64,000 bases of DNA from Dirofilaria immitis (Eukaryota; Nematoda; Chromadorea; Rhabditida; Onchocercidae), in contig JAKNDB010000013.1 in the NCBI GenBank assembly GCA_024305405.1, positions 62,001 to 126,000 on the forward strand, read 5' to 3'. The translations under genes and the position numbers were made by a program. Positions 43,019 through 57,602 of the stretch are shown here, piece after piece. How positions within the stretch are numbered: the first letter of the stretch is position 1; each line of letters opens with the position of its first letter. The notes under the pieces were generated by a model. The model was not told where the DNA came from, searched no databases, and worked only from the letters and a program-made list of their open reading frames with translations.

Positions 43019-43483
43019 TTTTTCGCGACCTTTTTAATTATTTATATTATATATGATAATTAAGAAAAATATATATTAATATAAATTATAATTAAAATTA
43101 AAGAATGAAATATATATAAGTATTTTTCTTTCATTTAAATATATTTATTATTTGTTTGAAATAAGAAAAGAAAATGCAATAATATTTATGTAATTTAAAT
43201 AAATAAAAGAATATTATTATTATTGCTAATTGTTAATCGAAATATTTTAATATAATATTTTAAATTCCAATATTAAATTAATTATTTTGAATTTAAATTA
43301 AAAAAGATTCTTTTGTTTTTATTTTTATAAATTATTAAAAAAATTTTTAATAATAAATAGCTAAACTTATTAGCAATAAATGATATTGCGATAATAGCCT
43401 AAGCGTATTATTGTTTAACAAGCATAAAAAAATCATTTATCCTATTTGATTTATATTTTTTCATTTATTATATCAAAAACAAA

Positions 43484-43526
43484 AACAGAAAGAGAGAGAG
43501 AGAGAGAGAGAGAAGAAGAGAGAGAT
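43484..43526. repeat. GA microsatellite
   Basis: AGAGAGAGAGAGAGAG tract with one AAG interruption. Confidence 0.9.
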
Positions 43527-44084
43527 AAAATTAGGAGAAAAATAATTAAATAAAAGAGAAGTAAATGCTTCAAAAAAACAGCTTTATTGTATTTGTTTGA
43601 CGTTATTTTCAATTGAGCCTTCAACAAATAATGCCTTAATCATGATGATAATATAACGAGAAGATATTTATCGTCTTTTATTTTTTTCTCGAGAAAAAAT
43701 AAAAAGACGGCCAAAAATGATTATTTTGTTTTGTTTTTGTTTTATTTGAAATATTTAAATTATTGATTGAATTTTTGATATTAGAAAATTTTTGCCTTTA
43801 AAATAATAATATATCAATGGATGTGAAAAGGGAATATTTTTTTTTTCTATTTTCATCAATGAAAGATTTAATTATAAATATTTGAAATGATATTTTAATA
43901 TTAGCAATTCATTTCTCATCCATTTCTAAATTGCATAAATCATCCAAAATTCATTTTGATTATTATTCGATTTTTCGATATATAAGTATTCATATATTTT
44001 GGATAATAGAAGAATTTGCTTTAATATATAAATTTATTCAATTTTTTTAAAAATATTTGCATACATATTACACAATGTTAAATT

Positions 44085-44180
44085 TATCCTGAAATGCAAT
44101 AAAGGCTAAGTAAATTTTTCCTGAAATGTAATAAAAGCTAATTAAATTTATCCTGAAATGTAATAGAGGCTAATTATTAC
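44085..44180. repeat. three-copy repeat of about 36 bp
   Basis: The core TCCTGAAATG(C/T)AATA(A/G)(A/G)(G/A)GCTAA is repeated three times with small changes. Confidence 0.85.
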
Positions 44181-45447
44181 CGATATGCAAATTAAATCGT
44201 TTGAAAAAACGAAATAAATTTTGACCATTCATTTGAATAAATAATTTTTAGAGTGATTAAATTTTGAGCAAAATTTAAGGATAAAATTAAAGACTAAATT
44301 TTTAGGCTTATTATTTCATCAAAGTACAATAATATATGAGTAATAAATAATTTTTATTTTTAATTTGCATAAAAATAATCGAATGAAATTTTGATAAAAT
44401 TATAAATATTTCAAAAAAATTTTATTAAAAATTGAACTTTTTGATTTTACATCAAAAATTTTATCACAAATATTTTTGAATAATTTCGTTTTAAAAATTT
44501 TAATAATTTCAATAAATTGTATTATTTTGATTAGTTAAAAATGAACGATAAATTTATTATTCCTAAAATAACAATAATAATAAACTAAAAAGTTCATTTC
44601 TATAAAATTTTGATATTTCGTTTTTCTTTTTTTTTTGAATTTTTATTTTGATGAAATTGAAATTTTTGATGTTAGAATTGTTATAACAAATATTTCTTTT
44701 CTTTTGATTTAAATAAAATTTAAATTTATTTTAAAACAAATGAAATGAATTAAATTTGTCTCAAAAATATTTTTAAATGTAATAAATATTTTTGCTATAA
44801 AAAAAAAATAATTCGCTTTGTTATTTTATAAATAATTTAAAAAATTTTAAATTTTAACACATTGAAATAATTAATTTCTTTATTCGATAAATAATTTCAA
44901 ATTTACAATTTAAAAATAATAAGCAATTTTTCAATGTTTCCTAAAATAATTTAACAATTTTGAAACTAAAAAAAAGTGAAAACAAAAAAAAACGAATAGA
45001 AATTACTAATTTTATTATTTTCATTTTTATAAATGCTAAATGTAAATTTAATTTCTTTTTCGTTTTTAAAATATATAAACAAAAAATTATTCAACAAATA
45101 ATAATAATAAAAAAGGAAAATGTTGAAAAAAATGTACATAACGAATATAAGTAAAATACGCTAGATATAGTGTTAGACATACGTGAAAATGACGTAAATG
45201 ACGTAAAATTACTATATGAAAAAATGAAGAGAATAAGTACAAATAAATAAAAAGAGAGCAATTTCAGCGTCAATTCGGGAATTAAAGAAATTAAAAGTTA
45301 AATTTAAAATCTTCTATTCTAAAATTATAAAATTGGAAAAAAAGAAAAAGACATTCTGTTATCATTATCTTCAATATTATCATTATCATTATCGTTTATC
45401 ACTTAGCATTATCAACATCTATGTATCTAATTTATTCGATTATTGCA

Positions 45448-45505
45448 AGAGAGAGGAACGGAGAGAGAGAGACAGAGAGAGAGAGAAAGAGAGAAGGAAA
45501 AAGAA
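45448..45505. repeat. GA-rich tract
   Basis: GAGAGAGAGA with ACAG and AAAG interruptions. Confidence 0.85.
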
Positions 45506-46261
45506 ATTGCTTTGTTTATCATAGGATTTAATACGTTCAAATACATAATGAAAGCATATTAAATTATATAATAGTACATTAAAATCAAATTATAAGAAAA
45601 AAAGAACTCAGGAAACAAATTGGTAATTGAAAACTGAATAGGATAGAAATGGAAATTAAAATGATTGGAAAAAAATTATTAAATTAATATTGAAAGCTAA
45701 GCATAGAAATCTCTGTCGCATATGCTACGAATAAATGAAAGCAAAGACGAAAATTAATTAAATATTTAAGTATTTATCTATTCAAGTATTTATTTGTCTT
45801 TTCTTTTTCTTTCCCTTCTCTCCTCTTTTTCTCATTCTCTAAAATTAAGTATTTATTTATTTATCCATTTACTATCATTTTCTATTTTTGTTTAATTAAG
45901 TAAAATTAATTTCTTTTTTTTTGTTTACTATTTATTGCTTAATTTTGTAATTTCAAAAAAATGTACAAATTCTTGTTGTTTTAGCTTATTAAAAGTATGA
46001 AAATTTATTTTTAATTTTAATTTTAGCAAAAAAGAAATTAAATTTTCTTAAATTCATCCAACTATTATTATTATCAAAATAGCATAAATATTAGATATGA
46101 TAAGGAAGTGATTAAATGATTAAAGGAATTTTTTTTTTTTTTTTAGAAAAATTATTTCAAAAATATTTCAATTTTTGCATAATTTGAAAATTTATTTCTC
46201 TCATTTAAAATATAATAATAATTGTAAAAATTTTCCATTAACTCTTTAATGCATATATTAA

Positions 46262-48318
46262 TTGATATTATGCAATAATATTTATTGTTATTATTAATTA
46301 TTCTATTAATTATTTCCAATACTTAATAATAATTCGATATAATACAAAATGTAAAATGATTATGTTTATAATTATTAATTATTATGCAATAATATTTATT
46401 GTTATTATTAATTATTCTATTAATTATTTCCAATACTTAATAATAATTCGATATAATACAAAATGTAAAATGATTATGTTTATAATTATTAATTATTATC
46501 AATAATATTTATTGTTATTATTAATTATTCTATTAATTATTTCCAATACTTAATAATAATTCGATATAATACAAAATGTAAAATGATTATGTTTATAATT
46601 ATTAATTATTATGCAATAATATTTATTGTTATTATTAATTATTCTATTAATTATTTCCAATACTTAATAATAATTCGATATAATACAAAATGTAAAATGA
46701 TTATGTTTATAATTATTAATTATTATCAATAATATTTATTGTTATTATTAATTATTCTATTAATTATTTCCAATACTTAATAATAATTCGATATAATACA
46801 AAATGTAAAATGATTATGTTTATAATTATTAATTATTATCAATAATATTTATTGTTATTATTAATTATTCTATTAATTATTTCCAATACTTAATAATAAT
46901 TCGATATAATACAAAATGTAAAATGATTATGTTTATAATTATTAATTATTATCAATAATATTTATTGTTATTATTAATTATTCTATTAATTATTTCCAAT
47001 ACTTAATAATAATTCGATATAATACAAAATGTAAAATGATTATGTTTATAATTATTAATTATTATGCAATAATATTTATTGTTATTATTAATTATTCTAT
47101 TAATTATTTCCAATACTTAATAATAATTCGATATAATACAAAATGTAAAATGATTATGTTTATAATTATTAATTATTATGCAATAATATTTATTGTTATT
47201 ATTAATTATTCTATTAATTATTTCCAATACTTAATAATAATTCGATATAATACAAAATGTAAAATGATTATGTTTATAATTATTAATTATTATCAATAAT
47301 ATTTATTGTTATTATTAATTATTCTATTAATTATTTCCAATACTTAATAATAATTCGATATAATACAAAATGTAAAATGATTATGTTTATAATTATTAAT
47401 TATTATCAATAATATTTATTGTTATTATTAATTATTCTATTAATTATTTCCAATACTTAATAATAATTCGATATAATACAAAATGTAAAATGATTATGTT
47501 TATAATTATTAATTATTATGCAATAATATTTATTGTTATTATTAATTATTCTATTAATTATTTCCAATACTTAATAATAATTCGATATAATACAAAATGT
47601 AAAATGATTATGTTTATAATTATTAATTATTATGCAATAATATTTATTGTTATTATTAATTATTCTATTAATTATTTCCAATACTTAATAATAATTCGAT
47701 ATAATACAAAATGTAAAATGATTATGTTTATAATTATTAATTATTATGCAATAATATTTATTGTTATTATTAATTATTCTATTAATTATTTCCAATACTT
47801 AATAATAATTCGATATAATACAAAATGTAAAATGATTATGTTTATAATTATTAATTATTATCAATAATATTTATTGTTATTATTAATTATTCTATTAATT
47901 ATTTCCAATACTTAATAATAATTCGATATAATACAAAATGTAAAATGATTATGTTTATAATTATTAATTATTATCAATAATATTTATTGTTATTATTAAT
48001 TATTCTATTAATTATTTCCAATACTTAATAATAATTCGATATAATACAAAATGTAAAATGATTATGTTTATAATTATTAATTATTATGCAATAATATTTA
48101 TTGTTATTATTAATTATTCTATTAATTATTTCCAATACTTAATAATAATTCGATATAATACAAAATGTAAAATGATTATGTTTATAATTATTAATTATTA
48201 TCAATAATATTTATTGTTATTATTAATTATTCTATTAATTATTTCCAATACTTAATAATAATTCGATATAATACAAAATGTAAAATGATTATGTTTATAA
48301 TTATTAATTATTATGCAA
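46262..48318. repeat. 113/114-bp minisatellite, 18 full units
   Basis: Eighteen head-to-tail units starting ATT(ATG)CAATAATATTTATTG and containing TTCGATATAATACAAAATGT. Units look identical apart from one site: TATGCAATA (114 bp, long) or TATCAATA (113 bp, short). In order from the left: L L S L S S S L L S S L L L S S L S. The array exits at 48311 into ATGCAAAAATGGGTATCG. Long-long runs keep a 38-residue frame open (starting MIMFIIINYY), which short units break. No sign of coding. Confidence 0.97.
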
Positions 48319-49191
48319 AAATGGGTATCGAATTGATGAATTGGTACATTTTTAAATTATTGCTATACAATAACAATAAGTAAAATAATTATTAATTATA
48401 TTTTTGATTATTTATTAATTATTAAATTTATTCGTTGCTATTTATGAAATAATTTTAAATAAATTTTTTACTTTTTTCTAATAATAAAATTAAAATATTT
48501 TATTTTATCAAATTTATTTTTTCGAAAAATTAATTCATTTGCATAAGAACTGTTTATTTCCTTAATGAATTTATCATTTTTGATTTATTTATCAATTTTG
48601 TTTAAAAAAAAAAAAATTATTTTATCATTTTGATATTATATCATATGTTATGAAACTATGAATGAATATTTATGTTTGTGCAATATTAAAATAATATTAT
48701 TTATTTATTTATTTATTTATTCATATTTAATTATCCAACTTAGCTGAGTTTATATAATCATATGAATATTTGATGAAAATTATATCAAGGCGTATTTTTC
48801 CTTTCCTATTTAACGTTTTATTTTTAAGCAAATGTATACAATATGTTTATTGATTATTTTAATTTTATTTGTTATGATTATAAATATGATAAGAATGGAT
48901 TAAATAAAATTGTTTATTTTAAATTTTACTAAAATTAATTATTAAGAATGCTTCATTAAATGCAAAAAAAAAAATAACAATAAACATAATTTTATGCGTT
49001 TTAAATAAATTAATCATTTCGAGAAAAGATATGATAAATTATGATGAAATTTGCGAAATTTAGACATAATATGCATAATAGATAAAACGAATGAATGATA
49101 TTGTTAATAATGATAATAATTATCATTAATCATGACAATAATTGTCATTGTAAAATGAATGACAATGATAATATAATTAACATTACAAAAT

Positions 49192-49213
49192 GAATAATAA
49201 TAATAATAATAAT

Positions 49214-49251
<38 letters not shown>

Positions 49252-49275
49252 TTAATAATAATAATAATAATAATG
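49192..49275. repeat. AAT microsatellite with ATTAAT interruptions
   Basis: AATAATAATAAT with a TTAATA break, flanked by an AATGATAATAATTATCATT-like near-palindrome at about 49108-49135. Confidence 0.9.
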
Positions 49276-50867
49276 ATAATAATTTACAAAATGAGATGAG
49301 TAGGTAAGATTATTATCATGAGATAAAGTCAAAATAGTATTATTAATAATGGTAGATAATTATTATTAATAGGAGTGATAACTGATTACTTAAAATGGAT
49401 AAAAATGAGCAAATCTTTGCTTTATTATTAATGATAATAATAAATAACAAGTAATTGTGTCTCATGATTTCATTAAGTAATTCCCAATAATTGTTATTAT
49501 CATTGATTAAGCAATATTTGTTCATTAAAAGATTTTTGAAATCAATTTTTTAATTTAAATCTTACTAATATAATTATTATTTAGTGTGATTGATTAAAAT
49601 TATTATATAAATATCGGAATTTAAACTAATAATATTAGCTATTCCTATATTAAATATATGAATACTTATGTTATTCAAATTTTATTTAATACAAAATTAT
49701 TTATTAATACACCAAAAAATATATTAAAAAAAATTATAATAATAAATAATAAAATTATAAAATATAATTTTAACATTTTCTTTCATAGAAAATAATTATT
49801 GATAATACAATCAATGATAACTATATATAAATTCATAGCACAGTAGAATTTAATTTTTATAGTATTAATTGAATTCCAAAACTTTAGAAAATGAATTAAA
49901 GAGAAAGTGAAAAAGATAAGCAAAAAAATGATAAACTCTGTTTGAAATTTTATCGAAATTTCAATCAATGTTATATATTTTAAATTGAATTTTAATAATT
50001 TAATATTTTAACTCTTTTGGAAAATATTTATTCTTTATTTTATCAAAATTTTTTTCCCTTTTTTTTTTAGATTAATTATTGAAATTACAAAAATTAGGTA
50101 AATAAATATGATAATTGTTTCTCGACACAATCAATGTATAAATAATCGAGAATTGTAGAATATTTATTTCGATTTTTAAAATACTGCAAATGTGAAATCA
50201 TTTTTGTTATAATACTAAATAGGTCATCCTTTCAACCAAATCAAACTCTTGACCAATTCTCGAATAAATCAATCTATAACAAAATTTTCAAATCATTTAC
50301 GATATTCGCAAATTAAATTTATGGATTAGTTTTTTTTTTGTTTGAACTTGCCAAAAATATATAATGGATACTGTATCTCAGTGCATATTTTCTTTTCATT
50401 CATTCATTCATCAAATAATTTAAAAATCATTTAATGAATTCATTCATATTTGATAATTGTTGGATAAGTAGTGAATAATCTCGAGAATGCAATGATAAGA
50501 ATTTGAATTTCCAAGCAAAATGTAAGATTAGAATTTAATAAATAAAAGAGAGAGAAATAAAGAAAAAAGATAAAATTATACAAAATTAATAATATATTAT
50601 TTTAAAATTACATAATAAAAATTTTGATTAAATTTTTATTAATTTCATACTTTTTTCTTTCTTTCAATTTTATTCATAGAAAAGAAGGAAACAAAAAAAA
50701 AAGAAAGAAGAAAGAAAGCCTTTTATTTCAATGAAACTTAAATAAGATTCTCATCTTAGGATTCTCATCCTAATAGGGATTCTCATCTCTATCAAGTTGA
50801 TCATTATGTAATCAACAACAACGTATTCTATTTCTTCCTCTAATAGATACACAAAATTGTTGAGAAT

Positions 50868-50946
50868 AATAGAGAAAGACAGAAAGAGGTAGATAGAGAG
50901 AGAGAAAGAGAGACAGAGGGAGAGAAAGACAAAGAGAGAGAGAGAT
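50868..50946. repeat. GA-rich tract
   Basis: AGAGAGAGAAAGAGAGACAG-type sequence. A complementary CT-rich tract lies at 51062-51110. Confidence 0.9.
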
Positions 50947-51061
50947 GATATTTACTTCTTTTATTATGTTTAAATTTAAATGAATCAAATATCTCAATTA
51001 AGTATCAAATAAATGAAATAAGAAATCTAATAATCTTTATTAATCATTTAATTAGATGCCA

Positions 51062-51112
51062 TCTCTCTCTCTCTCTCCTCCCTCCCTTTCTCCCCTTTCT
51101 CTCACCCTTTGA
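51062..51112. repeat. CT-rich tract
   Basis: ATCTCTCTCTCTCTCTCC then CCCTTTCTCCCC. In opposite orientation to the GA tract 120 bp to the left, so the pair could form a stem. Confidence 0.85.
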
Positions 51113-52684
51113 CACAGCTAATTAATATACTTTTTAATTAACTTCAAAATATTTGAATAGTATTTGAATGACAAAAATAAAAGGATCAAAACTTTCCTTT
51201 TATTTCATCAATTAATATTTTTAACGAATTTATTACACACTAAATCCGTAACCAAAAAGAAAGAAACATTATTTAATAAATTTTATTTTTCTTCTACAAA
51301 TTTAATTCATCATACTTAATTTATTATAATATTAATAGTTTCAACAAGTTAGATATTCAATGTACCGATATATGTACGAGATTAATTCAGATTTATTTAT
51401 CTTCATAATTCAGTAATATTCATAATCAAATTTAACTATCAGTTATTCAAGGATTAAATTGAAGCCAAAATTTGTAAAATTTATTGCAATTTAGAACTTA
51501 CATATTTTTTAATTTCTATGTAAAATTTATAAAATTAGTTCCGAATTTAATGAGAGATTAAATAGAGAACATATAAATAACATTTTATTGCAATAAAAAT
51601 CATCATCGTTATCATTATCAGTCATTTTTGAAAAAAGCAGCATTACAAACTTTGATAAATGCAAAAGCAATTACAAGTGAAAACGAAAGACTTTAAGACT
51701 AGCACCAAAATTAATGTTTTCAATTGTCTGATATATTAGCAGTTGGATTTAAAACCAAACCGTTTTATTGTCTAAATTATTTCACTATCTAAATTACAAT
51801 TTTAACTTCCTGATTTCATTTTCTCAGCAAAATCACAATTAATTACAGTTCATACCAACTACTATCATTTCTTGGTCTAATCTTTTGCAATGAAAAGTTT
51901 GAAAAAAATAAAGTGTCAATAAGCTTTTCAGCATAAATTTTCACCTAAAATAAACTATCACTGTTGCTACTTCTTCTAATCATAACAACAAATAATAGAT
52001 ATCAATCACAAGTTGAAAGACTTGAGCAAAAATTTGATGCAGTAAGGCAATAATATTAAAATTCACTAAAATGAAAAAAAAAAATAAATCCTAGATTACA
52101 AATGCGAACTTATATAGATTAATTTCCATGATTTAACTGATAATGCATATACGTTTCAATAAACCGATTATCAACTATCGTACTTAGTACTATCTATCGA
52201 TAAAACCGGATAGTTTAAAATGAAGAATAAAAACAATTCTCATCACCGACTGCATAAAGTTTGAATTAGGCAGAGAAATATGTAGCATGCACTAAAGAAA
52301 TAACATTTTGGAAAGCTCCACTAAAATGAGAATGTTACAGATCGAGGCAGAATATAAAGAAATTTTGTAACGAAAATAAAAATGAGTATTAAAATATACC
52401 CATAATTGCAAATTTAGTCCAAATAAACACTGTTGACTACAATAGTAATAATTGTTCACAAATATAAAAATCAGATGATAGTTAATGAACTCAAAAGGCG
52501 ACCGTGATCATGGTATGTTGTACAATATCTATGACCAATAAAGTCACATAAAATTAACTGATATCTGGAAGAACTGAAGATGTGAAACAATTTTACAAAA
52601 TTTGATAGTCGATTAGCTGAAACGGTCCAATTAATTTCACTCAGTTGACAAATGAATATAAACAATAATAAATATACTCCAAAT

Positions 52685-55600
52685 TCAAAGAATAAATACT
52701 CGTTTATCCTGCAAACCCAATTCCACCTTGCATACATCCGCATATGCACCATACCTCTCCAAACCACATTCAATAAATCCAGTAAAATATATTGCATCAT
52801 TAAACCAAGTTTGACCTAGAATTTGAAAAAATTACTGAAACATAAAACAGTTAATTCAAGTTCTTTCGATTCATAAAGCTTTGAAAACTCGAAATGCATA
52901 TAATCAAAGAATTCACTGACGAGGAAGAAGAAATTTTATCATTAGAATAGTTTTATATAAGTGCAGTTTTGAAATACAAATTATTTTCCAAGAAAAAATT
53001 GCAAATCTACCTTCATCAAACTGAATACGCAGTCGACTATTCCCACTAGCTTCACACTCTTTTGAATAAATCCTTGTCCATCCTTCGGCTTCGCCTTTTT
53101 CAACCATTGATCGTATATAATACAAAATATGAAAGATCTAAAAAGAAATTCGTTGCTTTCCAACTTCCAAACAGGAAAAGGCAATTCATACTCAAGTTCA
53201 TAACAAGAAAAGACAATTCACCTAAGCTGCTAAAGTTCTATATAACTAATTGGAAATGAATAGCAAATGACTTATAGAAAATTATGGGACTAATAAATCA
53301 AATAAATTAAAATGGCTGAAAGCCTGGATATTCTTTGGGTCTATAATTTAACCTAAAATTAAAAAACACTGCTTTAGCAGAGACAGTAGATGGGGTATGA
53401 AAAGAGAGGGAATATGAATGAAAAATAAGAGCTGGTGATAATTTAATTAACGAGTGGATCAAACGGGAAGATTAATAATTGCATTGTAAATGCTCCCAGA
53501 GCAGCTCAAGGAGACTTATATTAATATAAAAGGTCTTAATCAATTATAAAAATAAAAGTAAAAATTTACATTAATTTATCAATAAAATCAACAACCTGTT
53601 TTGAGTGTTCACCTGCATAGCCAACATTCAGTATAATGTGTTTGGTCCTTGTTATATCTGTAACTGGATAAACAATTATAAATCGTTTTTATTAGAAACT
53701 GAAGAACAAAACTGTCCATCGAAATTTTCGTCATAACAATCACAAAATATGAAAAGTGAGTTTATTATAACTATCATACCGCTTTCTATAATTAAACTAA
53801 AATAAATGAATTTCGAAAAACGTGAACCTTCAAATGAATTTGCCCATGTAATATGAAGGCGCGATATGCGTAACCCTGGATAAATCCTTAGTCTAGGATA
53901 TACTAATGGATGAGATTTTTGCAACGTATTGAATTTATGGAATCGTAACGAGGTATTGTAACCATATCTTCCTAAAATAGATTTCCAGCATTCTATAGAG
54001 AAATTGCATGAGTTTCATTGATTTTTTACTTTTGTATAATCGATTTTAATCATGCAATTCTTGCATTTTCGAAAAAAACTTTGCAAACACTCCTTTTCAA
54101 AATTTCTTCTTTACTTAAGAGATTACTTTTCTAGATACACTATATTCTGTTAGAGCTATAAACTCGTCTTTATGCTGTATTCCATTTCGGATTTATTTCG
54201 TAAGTGTGCAATAAGAATGAATATACATAAATTATATTGAACAGTAATTTCAATGGTTGATACAACTTACTATATAATACACACATGAGTAAGTCAATTC
54301 AACATTTGAAAAAAGTTACAAATAATTTACATTCGAAAATTCAAATTAAAAAGTAATGAATCCTCTCTAATATGCTCATAAAAAACGTGATCTGATTATA
54401 ATTCTTACTCTTAAATAATGTCTGAATTTTCACTTAATCTTTACAGTTAGAATGGCAAAATTATTAAAACTTACGGGAATAAAATCCACTTTTTCGTCAC
54501 TTTCATCATCACTAAGTACAATCACATCACTAACAGTTTCATTTTTTTGAACTTTTTAGTGCCAATTGATTCACTGCGATTTTTACGTTTCGTTTCTGCA
54601 GTACTCAACCTCAAATAGCTGCCTGCCGAAGAATGATTAACAATACCTGAAAACAGTACATTTTTCGTATAAAAGCTCCAGAGATTTATGTTTTCAAACC
54701 TAGTTTTGAGCTGTTCAAAGGGAAAATTTGGTTATTATATCATATTTCATCATTTCTATGATTCATTTTAAGTAACCCAATCATGACAATATTTATGTCT
54801 ATTTAATCGATTTATTTATGCGTATCATCATGAGGATAAAATATTAGCAGATGTAATCCCATCTCAAACATATTTTTCGTGACACAATATATAATACTGA
54901 ACAAATGTCAGAGGGTTAACTTTTATTTGTGACCAAGCTTGATCCCACTGCATTAAAAAAATTCTAATTTCAAAAATTATCTGTGAGCGATGACATGAAC
55001 AGAATGACAGGAACATTTAAAATGTCGAGATTAAAGAGAGCAAATTTAGAAAACTTATTAAATTCGTTCCAAGAACATGTCTAGTAAATTAAAAAGAAAC
55101 ATTACAATCATCATTGCACTCTTTCTTCATTTATTATCTTTCCTACACCTTTTCAAGAAAAAAAAGTTGCACCAAGTATTAATAGAATTAAATTTAAACT
55201 ATCAGTAAGATTTTGCAAACAGAATAGATAACTACTGTCAGAAATAAGATTCTACTGGTATTTGATAAATTTAAATTTGGAAAATATTCGGAAAAAACAT
55301 AACCAATGAAAAAATGATCTTAATAAAAATCTGGAAAATACTCCATTACATCAGATAACAAAATAAAACCGTACCTTGTCCATTTACTTGTGATGAAGTC
55401 TGTACAGTTTTATACTGAGAGCTCACTGGTATCAGAATATGGCTGTTAGTATTCGATGACATCGGTAGATTCAATGGTTGGTTTACAGTAATTAAGGCAT
55501 GGGCTGTTGCTACTGTTTGATTTTGTGGTGTTGGGCTTTATCAGTATTAGTTGCAGTTATAAGTGAAGGAGAAATAAATTGCTCCAAATTTCCTGGTGAT

Positions 55601-57602
55601 TTATGCAACACATTCGAATTAGTTCGACGTGATATCGCTATCGCTGAAATTAATTAGATCTAGCATAATATATTGGCAAATATAAAACATCCATATTTTT
55701 CCTGCATTAAAAATACGATAAAAGTTTAAAAGCGTCTAAAATTCATTACATTAAATATCCAAGTAAAAATGTTTTGATGCAAAAAAAAGAAAAAATGGCG
55801 ATGATATACGTTCCGATATCTCCTACCTATTGCTTCATCAGGTAAGTATTGGATTATTCGAATATTTTATAGCATATCCTAAGTTTCTTTTTATCATTTT
55901 TGCTCATATTTTATTTGTTCTAATTTGATCATCTTATTTTATTTCTCTTACTTATCTTAATTACGGCTAAAAAATAACTAACCATTATTCCGAGCATATT
56001 CATGGAAGATATTATTTTGCTGAGGTGAAACAAATTGTGCCTTCTCAGATTGTATGTCACTGGCAGTGGAAGTATTCGCAGTAGATGATGTGCTCGGTTT
56101 AGTTTGTGACGAATGGCGATGTACTGTTGATAGTATCTTTGATGAGCTTGCAATATTCCATAACCCTTCCTCATCTTCTGCTTTCCAACGCTTTTCCCAT
56201 GCTTGAGCTTTTGCCGCAATCTGAAAATCTTAATTGTCAGTGAAATAACGAAAGGAACTATCGCACGGAAATGCCAATAAAAGTAAACTTCTGGTTATCG
56301 TACTAGAGAATTATTGTCTGTCTTTACTTTCAAGTTCTATCAAATAATCGAAGAGATATATGGGTCGATCACATATGCTTCATATCATCAAACAGAATTG
56401 TTTAAAGAAATAAATTGGCCATCTCAGAAATTTCTGGTATCAAAAGCAAATTATGGAAGCACGCCAACAAGTCTTTGGACAATATATACATTCCAATACC
56501 ATGAAATCTGGTGAGACAGTCTGCATAATATAAAACCAATAACAGCTCTCTAAGTTCCATAATAAGCAATCTAATGTTTGATTTTAATTATGTTATGATA
56601 ACATTAAATCAACAAATCTTTAAAAGACTGGTAATAATAACTAGGAAAAAAAGTATATTTTGGACAAATTACCGCAGTTCCAGGATAGTTGCTGGCGATG
56701 AAGCAACTGAATTCTCGAATCGTAAGTCGCATCGTTGATAAATTTTCACGTAAAACTTTAATTGATGCATCCTTTAATTTGTAGAACATTTTTGAGAATA
56801 ACAGTAAATCACGATTTAAATTAAGGTCTTAAGAGAGCAGAATAAAATTTATTTTGCAATTCATTTAATTCTCTAGAGTAGTAAAGGTTTTTTAAATATA
56901 TTCGAGAAATTAAATCGAAATAATTTTTCGTTTTACCTGGCACGAATTTCTTCCTGAAGGCTTTAATCAATGAATTTAATTCACGTTTCTCCACTTTACA
57001 AGTTTCAGTAACGCATGGAAATTGCGATGTATAATATGTCAAAATCTGAAATAAAACCAGTAAAAAAATTTTTTCCACAATAAAATTTCTTTTGTCTTCA
57101 TATTGCAGTTCTTGAAAAAAAAAATTTTTTTCAAAATTAAACATAAAAGAAATTTTATAAGATCTATTAAAAATTCATATTTCAAAAGCATTTAGCATAA
57201 ATTTAATAGTAAATATAAACTTGTTTAAATTAGAAAATATTACATCTAACATAATTTATTTCCATAAATTATACAATAATTGTTTTTAAAAAAAAATATT
57301 AACATACACATCCTATATAAATGAAATTTATTTTAAAAATATACAAAAATTTGACGAGTAAATAAGTAAAAGTGTAATTTACAAACTTATTCCAATTATA
57401 TATGCATATAATATATGCAAACTTAATTTAAATAAACGAAATGTAAAAAGAAAAGCTAATTTATGTTGTTTTATAGAAAATTAAAAATAAATGTAAAAAA
57501 ATTTTTTTTACCAACCCTTTTAATTCATTTTTTGTTACTACGCGTTTCCGACATTCTTTATGTTGTGATGCATTTTTTCGGTTTGATTCAACCGGTTCCA
57601 TA
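52685..57602 (-). CDS. unrecognised multi-exon protein with a SUMO-interaction-like motif; two frame breaks
   Basis: About ten exons: 57602-57512, 57047-56940, 56833-56672, 56219-55981, about 55645-55377, 54648-54479, about 53984-53832, about 53685-53570, about 53137-53012, 52818-52685. The start is MEPVESNRKNASQHKECRKR, basic. A helical part with LKDASIKVLRENLSTMRLTI follows, then a Ser/Thr/Gln-rich low-complexity middle (STSSTANTSTASDIQ). Next comes DVIVLSDDESDE, a hydrophobic core plus acidic stretch as in SUMO-interaction motifs. Later exons have beta-like segments (RISRLHITWANSFEG, GWTRIYSKECEAS) and the end is ELGLQDKRVFIL. The frame is lost at 55533-55535 (GGG) and 54542-54548 (T7). 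The join at 54479/53984 does not match in phase. It may be chromatin-related. Two adjacent genes are also possible. Confidence 0.6.

Noticed and set aside
47036..47867. 87- and 125-aa ORFs with a 38-residue repeat
   Set aside because: Open only where consecutive units are 114 bp. Extreme Ile/Asn/Tyr content is dictated by AT-rich DNA, and 113-bp units break the frame.
46262..48318. Possible CRISPR-like array
   Set aside because: Units are contiguous with no unique spacers, and the genome is eukaryotic. It is a minisatellite.
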